Source: Euperipatoides rowelli
Lineage: Eukaryota > Onychophora > Udeonychophora > Euonychophora > Peripatopsidae
Length of the DNA stretch: 10,536 nucleotides
Strand: one strand, 5' to 3'
Assembly (NCBI GenBank): GCA_003024985.2
Contig: PXIH01S0009816.1
Made by a program: the position numbers and the translations under genes. The number at the start of each line of letters is the position of its first letter. Within the stretch, counting starts at the first letter, position 1. The notes under the pieces are model-generated. The model was not told the DNA's origin, did not search any database, and saw only the letters and a list, made by a program, of their open reading frames with translations. This document shows positions 1 through 6,900 of this stretch, one piece after another.

Positions 1-2
1 TT

Positions 3-137
3 TACAGATTAAGAAACCCAGGATATTTAGGTCTTAAAAATGGAATACCGGAGATGGGAATAGCCAGCGTCCTTAAGGAGAACCAAACTGCAAGAATTCT
101 CACAACCAGAATACGAGCCAGAAAGGAAGAGTGTTAA
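3..137 (+). other. Unidentified open stretch of higher GC at the window edge
   Basis: One plus-strand frame is open from the window edge to a TAA at 135-137. It gives about 44 codons with mixed, protein-like composition, including GLKNGIPEMGIASVLKE and a basic end. The opposite strand is also open for about 36 codons. GC is clearly higher than in the surrounding sequence. I do not recognise the product. It could be the last exon of a gene, the C-terminus of a transposon protein, or part of the hAT element whose end is at 395. The function is unknown and coding status is unproven. Confidence 0.25.
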
Positions 138-139
138 AT

Positions 140-157
140 ATACTGTATATACAGTAT
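140..157. repeat. 18-bp perfect palindrome
   Basis: ATACTGTATATACAGTAT is self-complementary over all 18 bases. It is followed by a smaller hairpin, GTTTCAC (158-164 region) pairing with GTGAAAC before the poly-A run at 187-200. Confidence 0.8.
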
Positions 158-249
158 GTTTCACTCTCAGGGGTGAAACAAGTTTTTAAAAAAAAAAAAA
201 GATTTCTAAAAAAATAAGGGAGGGGGGGGAGGGTGAAGATGACTTGCAG

Positions 250-395
250 TTTTGCCTTCATCAAAAATAATTGTATTTTGGAAATGGTGAAAAGTAATTG
301 TATTCTACTTGTAATTTACTTGTAATCAGTTACAAAAAAGGAAAGTAATTGTAATTGAGCCCAATTACATTTTTCCAGTACTCTTCCCAACACTG
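250..395. mobile_element. Terminal part of a second hAT-family element
   Basis: The minus strand from 395 reads CAGTGTTGGGAAGAGTACT and continues into repeated GTAATTG/TTGTAATT words. This is the terminal signature of the widespread hAT families that begin CAGTGTTGGG followed by GTAATTA-rich subterminal repeats. Only this end is recognised. No matching opposite end or duplicated copy of the flanking 8-mer at 396-403 (TCAGTAGA) was found to the left, so the other end is probably outside the window or lost. The inner limit is approximate. Confidence 0.7.
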
Positions 396-649
396 TCAGT
401 AGAGGTGTACATGATTTCAACTCTCAACCCTATACAAATTTATATATGTTATAGCTCTTATAATATATACAGTATATAAAAAAGCTTTGAATGTTTTTCT
501 GTACTAATTGTATATATTTGATTTATAAATTTATTATTTCACGAAATCAAACAATATATAATTAAAATGCAAAGTTTATTTTTGTTTTGTTTTGTTTAAA
601 TGAGTTTTCTAATCAACTATAATTTTTAGAATACATGTGAATTAAGCCT

Positions 650-812
650 ATATCCTTTGGGGATAAGGCCTTTTATAGTCAAATCAAATTTCTTTGTTAT
701 TGTCATTTTATGTATATTTTATTTGATTGAGGCTTTTGGTGGACATTTAACTTCTTTTAAATTTTGTTCATTGTATTCATGTGTGTAAATTGAAATAAAT
801 AAACCTGATTAT
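650..812 (+). other. Possible retrotransposon or transcript 3' tail
   Basis: The stretch holds GGGGATAAGGCC near its start, a T-rich body, and a TGTGTGTAAATTGAAATAAATAAACC end with an AATAAA hexamer near 796. This general layout resembles non-LTR retrotransposon 3' ends, but no reverse-transcriptase frame precedes it here and no target duplication was found. It could equally be ordinary AT-rich sequence with a chance AATAAA. Confidence 0.2.
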
Positions 813-2408
813 ATACTGTATATATAACTATAAGAATTGTTACATTTCCATTGACGTACACACACATTTTCTATATATCCAAAGATGTACAGGCGTACAC
901 AATTCCTGTATATTTAAAGACGTACAATATGCATATATACTACATTTCATAACACATTTTATTAAAAAAATTTAAATTTCATATCATTTGAAAGATAGAA
1001 AATTGTTTTTAGATAAAAACAAACTGTTATTAATAATAAACAGAAAATAAATCTGAATATACAGTGTGATTTTTTTTAAAACCTGGAATTGGAGTTAAAC
1101 TGAAATCCAAATGAATATTTTATTTATTTTTGTATAGGCCTACTTTATTTTAATTTGTTAATTTGAGCTAATGATTAGTTCATAATTTATAGATATATGT
1201 CCTAGCTTTCTACAAAGTCCTTTTTTTTATTTTTATTTCTAATGCATATGATACTGATTCTTTTTTGGTGTATTTTTTTTATTTTTAACTTTATTTTTTT
1301 TCAGGCCTAAATGACCTTATTTTCTGGATTCTGACTTTCTAAATATCTTGATTGATTTTTCTAATCCTGAAATCGTAGTAATATACTGTATTTCTATATG
1401 CCATAATAGTAGATTTGTTGTAAAAAAATATATAGAATGGAGATGCAACTTAATTTATGTAAACTTGTCATTTGACAACATTTGATATTTTTCTTTCCAT
1501 ATTTTTATGAATTTTTCTCAAATTATAAATATTTTAGCTTAAAGCTTTCATAATGTAATAAAGTTTTTCTTTTAAACAGATCTTGGGTGGATTGCAAAAA
1601 TTGTGTGTTTAATGACTTAATTTTAAATCTTTGAAAATGAGCATTTAAAACATAAATGTTGAATCAACTTGTATAAACTCTGCCAAAGTCAGGCTCCAAA
1701 CCCACTGTTCAATCAATATCTAGCTTCCTCCATTTTATTTCACCTAGTTCATGTCTGTGAACCACCCCAAGGGTAAATAAGCCTTGAAAAAAATTACTTT
1801 CACCAGAAGGAAATCCAAACTAAGTTGTACAGTATGGTGTTAACTTGAAAATTTTTTGGGATACCAAAGTTAACCATATGTGCAACAATATATTCATGAT
1901 ATCAATTCTCTGGTTTAAAAAAAGCAATAAATTATACTGGCCAGTTAGTGTCACACTATAAGAGAATTTTAACAGACTCGTAACTGATATGAAATGTTAT
2001 ATCAGATATAGACTACTGTATTCATCAATGTCTCAACCTTATAAGCCTCTATACCGAGTCAATTGTGATCCAAATATATAATTTAATATTTTATTTTATT
2101 TAGCAATAGTAAAAAAAACTATTTGATCTTAAAATAAAATTTTAAAAGCTTTAATTTATAGTATGCATATCATTTTAATTTCATAATTATGATTACGACA
2201 ATTTATTTTATATCAATGGAATCTAATTTTTATTTATTTATTAATCTTCCTTGTTCAGATCAAATACTGAATTCACTTTAAGGGTACAGATTTATCTTTA
2301 AGTTAGTTATTAAATGGTGTTATAGGCCTAATGTACAGTATATTAAAAAAATAAAAAACTTTGGAAGATAATTTGGAGTTAATTCCTTGTTTACCTTATG
2401 ATTCATTC
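813..2408. other. AT-rich intronic/intergenic stretch with no recognised gene
   Basis: No exon-like block with splice signals, no transposon termini and no RNA gene were recognised on either strand. Poly-T and poly-A runs, TATATAC-type microsatellites and TAGGCCTA words (for example 1135-1142 and 2323-2330) are present. The slightly GC-richer part at about 1680-1790 has stops in all frames I checked. If the formin gene continues leftwards, this is intron. Confidence 0.6.
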
Positions 2409-2416
2409 TTCTAGAC
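2409..2416. repeat. Left 8-bp target-site duplication of the hAT MITE
   Basis: TTCTAGAC, identical to 2926-2933, directly abutting the CAGGGGTGG terminus. Confidence 0.9.
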
Positions 2417-2925
2417 CAGGGGTGGCAAACCTATGACATACGGTCACTAGGTGACACACAAACACGTTTTAGATGGCACACCATATGAACCCATTATGCA
2501 TAGTGAAGTAGGCTTATTGTATATGTAATAAATAGAAAATTGTGTCTGTGAAAACTGATGCCACTCCAAATATGGTGGGTTAACAGAATGATTTTGTGAA
2601 ATTTCTTAGTGAATAGAATCATATTGTGCAGTTCTATTGCAATTTACATCAGAAAGTGGAGCGTTGTGAGCGAAAGCAAGTATGAAGTAATTTGAAAGTG
2701 TACTCTTGGTACACTTTCAAATGACTTCAATTTGTTAACTTTATATCTGCACATGCTCTAAATAATCACCAGTTCTCAAATATGATTGATAGATGAGGTG
2801 AATTCTCAATATGGGAACTTCTTATGTACAATAATGTTCCCAGGCTGAGTCATGGTGGCACACTAGACATTCGAAAGTAATAAACTTCAAGTGGCACACT
2901 AGTCAGAAAAGGTTCACCATTCCTG
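2417..2925. mobile_element. Complete hAT-type MITE with perfect 8-bp target duplication
   Basis: The element starts CAGGGGTGGCAAACC. The reverse complement of its right end starts CAGGAATGGTGAACC, so the termini are similar but imperfect (11 of 15). TTCTAGAC occurs exactly at both flanks (2409-2416 and 2926-2933), an 8-bp target-site duplication as made by hAT transposases. Internal copies of TGGCACAC(T/C) near both ends (about 2474, 2854 and 2892) resemble subterminal transposase-binding repeats. At 509 bp it has no coding capacity and would need a transposase supplied in trans. It sits in the intron downstream of the last visible formin exon. The intact duplication suggests fairly recent insertion. 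Confidence 0.9.
2683..2729. repeat. Long near-perfect hairpin inside the hAT MITE
   Basis: The arms 2683-2703 and 2709-2729 pair at 20 of 21 positions around a 5-base loop. The inner 13 bp (TTTGAAAGTGTAC against GTACACTTTCAAA) are perfect. If transcribed within the formin pre-mRNA intron it would form a stable stem-loop. It is more likely a structural part of the MITE. Confidence 0.85.
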
Positions 2926-2933
2926 TTCTAGAC
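2926..2933. repeat. Right 8-bp target-site duplication of the hAT MITE
   Basis: TTCTAGAC, identical to 2409-2416, directly after the CCATTCCTG terminus. Confidence 0.9.
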
Positions 2934-3182
2934 AATGAAGTTTAAACTAATCTGACAGGCTCTAGCCTACATACATGTCAGTAAATTTTAACAGGATACA
3001 CACAAAAAAACAAGGTTTCCTGAGAAGGTAGAAAGGTATTGATGCAAAAAAAGTTGTCCTAGATTGCTCACTTAAACATTATTTTATCATGAGCAAGTGA
3101 AGAAGCATTTACGGTATATAAATGTTAGAAAATGTCTCGAAAAGAAATAAACATAAGAAAAATTCACATGATTCATACTAAC

Positions 3183-3251
3183 CTCTTGTAGCAATGATTT
3201 AATTGTTGAAGGATTGAATTCAAACCTTCAATACCAAACTCTTCCAGCCAA
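3183..3251 (-). CDS. DIAPH: Diaphanous formin, internal exon (start of armadillo inhibitory region)
   Basis: This is a 69-nt minus-strand exon with acceptor ctattttaatag and donor GAG|GTTAGT. Its first base completes the Ser codon begun in the previous exon (AG|T), giving S-WLEEFGIEGLNSILQQLNHC-YK and leaving two bases. The S-W-x-x-x-F-G-x-E-G-L-x-x-(I/L)-L motif is highly typical of the Diaphanous N-terminal region (SWV..FG.EGL..LL in mammalian mDia proteins) and forms an armadillo-type helix pair. The only frame open across the exon is the one dictated by the upstream exon, which supports both the splice sites and the assignment. The following exon, expected to encode a CLKA(F/L)MNN-like helix, is not visible in the remaining 3.2 kb, so the downstream intron probably runs past the left edge of the window. 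Confidence 0.88.
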
Positions 3252-3664
3252 CTATTAAAATAGAGAACTTAATAAATATACGAGAACTTAATTAATATAT
3301 GAGACTTTGTAAAGGTCAACATAAAATTAAAAATTATAGTTATAATTTGTATGTCATGATATAAAAAGTGATCAGGTTTCTTAAAGGCCTAAAGGCTCAA
3401 AAAAGAAAAGAAAATGCATAGTAGAGACATTAACATAAGTTTAGTCCAAATGGTGCATATTATCATAAGTAATACAAACAGTACACAAACATCAAATGCA
3501 GATCTATAGAAAGTGGGACTATAAAACACTTCTGATATCCAAGTGCGCTTTAATTTTAGAGAAATTCTGTAAAAGATTTTAAAAAATGAAATCTGATATA
3601 TGTAAAACTATATTTCGTATATCAAATTATGACATCATCAATTTGGCTAAGAATGATGATTTTA

Positions 3665-4183
3665 CAGTATATCCTCGGTTGAACGGACCAATAGGGGGAG
3701 GGGGTATCCATTAAAGCAGAGTGCCCGTTAATTGCGAAAGTGTAAAAAAATAAAAGCAAAACCCACTCAAATTCTGTATATATACAGTATATAGGCTACT
3801 GTAAATATACAGTAGGCTATTGTATAGGCTACTGTATGAGAGGTTTTTATTTTATTTGTACAGTAGGCTATATATACAGTAGCCTACAGTATATACAGTA
3901 ATTCTAATTTTTGTGTGACAGTTAAGTGCACTCTCTTTTTCTTTTCTCCGCTTTTGGTCTCCATATTACAGTACAGTACTGTATAAGTTATTTTTAGCTT
4001 GTCTCAGATGTGACAAAAAAAGCTAAATAAAGTCAGTTTAGTGGTTCAGTTTCTTGCATTGTGCCATCTGTAGGAATACTGGCAAACTGAATTGTTTTTT
4101 TATTACAGTACTTTACTGTATTTCTGTCGTCCGTTAAAACCGTGATCCGCTAAATGGAGGTCCGTTAAACCGAGGAGATACTG
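3665..4183. mobile_element. Pogo/Tigger-like MITE with 25-bp TIRs and TA target duplication
   Basis: The left terminus (3665-3689) starts CAGTATATCCTCGGTTGAAC. The reverse complement of the right terminus (4159-4183) starts CAGTATCTCCTCGGTTTAAC. The two 25-bp ends match at 23 positions. Both ends are bordered by TA (3663-3664 and 4184-4185), the target of Tc1/mariner/pogo transposases. CAG ends with a CCTCGGTT..ACGGACC core are typical of the pogo/Tigger group. The right subterminal region has further CCGTTAAA/CCGCTAAA variants that look like degenerate repeats of the terminal motif. At 519 bp with no open frame it is non-autonomous. It lies inside a formin intron and makes up about half of it. 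The centre (about 3774-3900) is a dense cluster of ACAGTA and TAGGCTA words. Confidence 0.85.
3774..3903. repeat. Cluster of TACAGTA / TAGGCTA palindromic words
   Basis: Alternating TACTGTA, TACAGTA, TAGGCTA and TAGCCTA words occupy most of this block. They include a clear hairpin in which GTAGGCTA (3863-3870) pairs with TAGCCTAC (3880-3887) around a 9-base loop. It lies in the middle of the pogo-like MITE and may be internal to that family or a later local expansion. Confidence 0.6.
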
Positions 4184-4324
4184 TATAGATTTTTTTATAG
4201 GTCATTAAAAATAAAATATTCCGTTTGTATTAAGCATAATCAAATTCACTTTAAGAAAATCAAAACAAAAGATAATTACCGTATATTTCTAAACATGGCC
4301 AAAAAAAAAAAAGAACAACTTTAC

Positions 4325-4449
4325 CTTAAAGTGTTATTTGTAAGAGAAACTCTTAAAGATTCAACACATCTTAAGATTTTGTCTGAGTTTTCAGGAGGAT
4401 CCAAATGATGAAGGTAATCCCTTGGGCTAACACACATACTCTGACCACT
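4325..4449 (-). CDS. DIAPH: Diaphanous formin, internal exon (GBD to first armadillo helices)
   Basis: This is a 125-nt minus-strand exon with acceptor tatttttcag and donor AAG|GTAAAG. It starts in phase 0 and leaves two bases over. It encodes SGQSMCVSPRDYLHHLDPPE, then NSDKILRCVESLRVSLTNNTL. The block SP.(D/E)Y...L......L..C(V/L)ESLRVSL is a hallmark of the mDia/Diaphanous N-terminus, where the linker leads into the armadillo-repeat inhibitory domain. The residues after RVSL, here T-N-N, correspond to the asparagine-rich loop that contacts the Rho GTPase in mDia1. The proline usually found after this loop is replaced by Thr-Leu before the conserved Ser-Trp. The exon joins in frame to both neighbours. 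A second in-frame AG nine bases inside the exon could serve as an alternative acceptor that removes Ser-Gly-Gln. Confidence 0.9.
4441..4449 (-). repeat. 9-bp direct repeat copy at start of exon; possible alternative acceptor
   Basis: AGTGGTCAG on the minus strand, identical to 4939-4947. It ends in CAG, so splicing could also take place after it, which would delete three codons (Ser-Gly-Gln) without changing frame. Confidence 0.7.
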
Positions 4450-4938
4450 CTGAAAAATAATAAAATATATAAAATTAATGTTAGTTATAAAATTGTTAGT
4501 TAGTAACAGGGTGTTATATATTTCACATGACTCAATCTACATGTTTACAATATTTAAAAACTCATCATAAACATTTCCCTTTAAAGTAAACAACATGAAT
4601 AAGTTTGCAGTGATTTGTACATCGAAAGATAGATGATCGTTTTATGCATTGTTCACAATCTCATTTACTATCAAATAGTAAACGTTGCTTTAAGAAAGTA
4701 ATTGCAAACTTAATCAACTTACCCTTTCCACGACGAATCAATAAATAAAATACAAATATTACGGTATAATAAAATAAATGTATTCATCATAATATACTGT
4801 ATATATAGGTCTATTGTAGCCTCTATAGGTCAACAGTATAGTGCTGAATGTACAGTACCCTATATAGCCTATTATAGAGCATAAATAAGAAATTAAGAAT
4901 ATTGTTTATACTGAATATAAAACATTCATATACCATAC
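4450..4938 (-). other. Formin intron flanked by a 9-bp direct repeat
   Basis: This is a 489-bp AT-rich intron between two formin exons. On the coding strand the nine bases AGTGGTCAG end the upstream exon (4939-4947) and occur again immediately after the intron's AG (4441-4449). The intron interior carries TACTGTA/TATAGG words around 4791-4870 but no recognised transposon termini. Donor GTATGG and acceptor TATTTTTCAG are both conventional. Confidence 0.75.
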
Positions 4939-5040
4939 CTGACCACTGCCTTTCATGAAATTTTTCAATAAGTTTTTTTTTTGCTTAAGTTCCAGTTGCC
5001 TTAAAGGAGCCTTTTTGTCATCAGATAGATTCATATCATC
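4939..5040 (-). CDS. DIAPH: Diaphanous formin, internal exon (GTPase-binding domain)
   Basis: This is a 102-nt, 34-codon minus-strand exon, phase 0 at both ends, between acceptor aaaattag and donor GTATGG. It encodes DDMNLSDDKKAPLR followed by a basic, lysine-rich stretch and ends KGSGQ. The DMNL..DK..PLR signature is characteristic of the Drf_GBD region of Diaphanous-related formins, which bind active Rho-family GTPases and relieve autoinhibition so that the FH2 domain can nucleate and elongate actin filaments. DAAM and FMNL formins lack this exact signature, so a Diaphanous-class assignment is preferred. A run of ten A residues on the coding strand encodes part of Gln-Lys-Lys-Asn and keeps frame as written. 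The last nine bases recur at the start of the next exon (see findings). The intron to the tentative upstream exon is 227 bp. Confidence 0.88.
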
Positions 5041-5267
5041 CTAATTTTAAAATAAAAATCAAATTTAAAAAAAAAAATAGAATATTAACATTAATATGTA
5101 CAGAGAAAAGTATAACAATCTACTAATCAAATGATTTTAAATCTATTAATTAATGGAAAAATCAACTACTGCCATATATAGGAGCATGAAACGGCCCCAC
5201 AAGGGGGGAACTAGAACTAGTATCAAATATAAAAAAACAGAAAGAAAATAGTGCTTTAAAATAATAC

Positions 5268-5325
5268 TAACCTCATTTCCACTATTGATTTTATTAAATT
5301 ATGCAAATCATCAATTTTTAATAGG
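5268..5325 (-). CDS. DIAPH: Diaphanous formin, tentative internal exon (GTPase-binding region)
   Basis: Read on the minus strand, this 58-nt block starts after a TAG acceptor and completes a split codon with its first base. It then encodes LLKIDDLHNLIKSIVEMRL and ends in phase 0 at TTA|GTATTA. Joined to the next exon it gives EMRL-DDMNL. This matches the family pattern in which a helix ending E..L is followed by D-M-N-L; from memory, mammalian mDia1 has EQMLVDMNL. The hydrophobic spacing of the helix fits the G-region of the Rho-binding domain. The acceptor has a weak pyrimidine tract. A better-looking donor (ATGAG|GTTAGT) lies 4 bases upstream, but using it shifts the frame and brings an early stop in the next exon. 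The exon is accepted on homology and frame continuity, not on splice-site strength. The 5' boundary is the least certain part. Confidence 0.5.
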
Positions 5326-6260
5326 CTACTTAGGCCAAGGTCTTTCTTTAATACAGTAACCTTTTAATATACCATACTGCATAACAGTAGGCTACATTAT
5401 TTTAAATTCTGAGCTTTTTAGAAACTGCCGTAAAACTTTCAAAAATGCCACCCTGCCCCTTTTATACTCATAAATCCCACACTGCCAACTTTCTTAATCT
5501 AATTGTTACTGATTCTATATATAGGCTATTGTTAATTAGCTCACTCAGAATTCAGTTAATTTTGATTCAAAACTGATCTAGAACAAATTATCACCAGTAT
5601 AGACTATAAACAAATAGCCTAAGCTAGGTGTGAGTAGTTTAACTAAGAAACAAAAATGATCTAGACAACAGAAATGAAGGTGATGCCACACTCAGGTACA
5701 GAGGACTAATGATGAACAATTATAGAATGTTTTAATGACATTAACTCCCGTTTTCAATAATATCCACTAGGATGAACTAATATGTGGTTTAGCTCTGAAA
5801 GTGATCTAAAATCAACTGAAGATGCCATCACAATTGGGGATGAAGGACTAATTCAAGAATGAAGTATGAACATTCATATGTACAAAATTTCAAGATGATT
5901 GTCAAATGTAGGCCTACTCATATATCCAACAATGGTCCCAGACAAATGCCCAATCGTTATTAAAGATTACCTAAAATTTATTTGTAAATTATCAGATTGA
6001 CTTGAAAATAGATTAACCTACTGTAGGCTTATATACAGTACATGAAATAAATGTTGAACTTTTCTTTTTCATTTCTGAAACTTTACATTCGGATTTTCAT
6101 AAAATAGCCTATGTTAGCCTACTTTTTTTCAATGATGAAATGTAGATTTTCAAATTTTGATCAATTTAACACAAATTATATACAATATGACTTGCATCTT
6201 GATCTAGATACGGTAGTGAAAAAAAAAAGGATATTCCACAGAGAGGGTAATCCAGTAGCA
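5326..6260. other. AT-rich stretch without a confident gene
   Basis: No convincing exon was found. A GC-richer patch at about 5425-5500 has one short minus-strand open run (about 19 codons, containing KKVGSVGFMSIKGAG) that could be a further upstream formin exon, but it has no supporting motif and only a poor donor. TAGGCCTA occurs at 5909-5916. Confidence 0.5.
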
Positions 6261-6265
6261 AATAA

Positions 6266-6296
6266 ACTGCCTATTATACTGTGTATAATAGGCAGT
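6266..6296. repeat. 14-bp perfect inverted repeat with 3-base loop
   Basis: ACTGCCTATTATAC (6266-6279) pairs exactly with GTATAATAGGCAGT (6283-6296) around TGT. Its right arm overlaps the first unit of a short tandem repeat. Confidence 0.85.
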
Positions 6297-6333
6297 AATT
6301 CAAACAGTCCAGTAGGCAGTTAATTCAAACAGT
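6290..6333 (+). repeat. Two-copy tandem repeat, 24-bp period
   Basis: AGGCAGTAATTCAAACAGT (6290-6308) recurs with a single inserted T at 6314-6333. The first unit is also the right arm of the adjoining hairpin, so a small local duplication included part of the palindrome. Confidence 0.75.
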
Positions 6334-6451
6334 TGAGCCCCTCTCCACAACTGCCCCTTTATCCTCTATTGCTGATTTATAATGAGTTAAGAAATGACAA
6401 TATCACAAAAAAATTGTAAAATAAATAATTTTTTTTTTTTTTATAATTTAA

Positions 6452-6570
6452 AAATGTAAGTTAAAGAAAGGTCAATTAATTTTCAATGAAGATAAAATGT
6501 CAGTTTTACATTTTGGTAAAAGAACAGATATGATTATTTCATTGATGTTATAAAAATTAAACGGAATAAT
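6452..6570 (+). pseudogene. Decayed non-LTR retrotransposon reverse-transcriptase fragment
   Basis: Frame A (6452-6553) reads KLKKGQLIFNEDK then MSVLHFGKRT. This matches the conserved stretch after the catalytic motif of LINE reverse transcriptases (usually W.L.FN..KC.V.H.G). Here the Trp is Gly and the usual Cys is Met, and the frame soon stops. Frame B (6520-6720) continues with RYDYFIDVIKIKRNN, resembling the next Y.......I......EKDLGV region, which implies a frameshift near 6520-6535. The EKDLGV block itself is not visible. The upstream catalytic region, endonuclease and 3' tail are missing. It is a short, inactive relic in the formin upstream intron or 5' flank. The clade cannot be told, though CR1/L2/Rex-like types share this pattern. 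Confidence 0.6.
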
Positions 6571-6726
6571 TTATATTGTGTTTCAGGGGAATATCACTTT
6601 GGGAAGAGTATTCCTATTAATATATTAGATGATGGGTTTAATGAATTTAAAAGAAATGTTAATGCAATCATTAAAAAAAATCTATACAATATGATAGTTT
6701 TTTTAATAGCTGTTTATTAGTGTGAT

Positions 6727-6900
6727 CAGTGTTGTTTGGCCAGGTTAGCTGGTATGCAATTGCCTAGGGCCCCAGGGGGTCACTTTGGATTTTATTTTTT
6801 TATGTAGTTAATTAACAAAAAATAAAAGTTATCACGAAAGCAGGGCCTTCACATTTGGGGGTGGGGGTGGATCTGTAGTCCTGGGGCCCAGCGTTTGAAC
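6727..6900. other. GC-rich patch with 9-bp inverted repeat, probable old repeat
   Basis: GGGCCCCAG (6767-6775) is the exact reverse complement of CTGGGGCCC (6881-6889), about 105 bp apart, in otherwise very AT-rich DNA. Between them is a G-rich run, GGGGGTGGGGGTGG, at 6857-6870. The wording (GCCTAGGGCCCCAG) resembles dispersed invertebrate repeats, but no target duplication or full termini were found. Confidence 0.35.

Noticed and set aside
1676-1790. GC-richer patch considered as the next formin exon
   Set aside because: Stops occur in the frames checked, and the expected CLKA(F/L)MNN-like helix is not encoded.
5425-5500. Minus-strand open run KKVGSVGFMSIKGAG as a further formin exon
   Set aside because: The run is short, the donor is poor, and there is no similarity to a known conserved formin segment. 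The formin N-terminus is too variable to decide by eye.
6111-6323. 70-codon plus-strand open frame starting MLAYFFSMMKC
   Set aside because: No recognisable motif. It is AT-driven in composition and runs through the hairpin and tandem repeat at 6266-6323, with no splice or promoter support, so it is most likely a chance frame.
6727-6740. CAGTGTTGTTTGG as a hAT terminus
   Set aside because: Only the first eight bases match, no GTAATTA-type subterminal repeats follow, and no inverted partner or 8-bp duplication was found.
6857-6870. G-rich run as a G-quadruplex
   Set aside because: Only two full G tracts and a GG are present, short of the four tracts of three needed.
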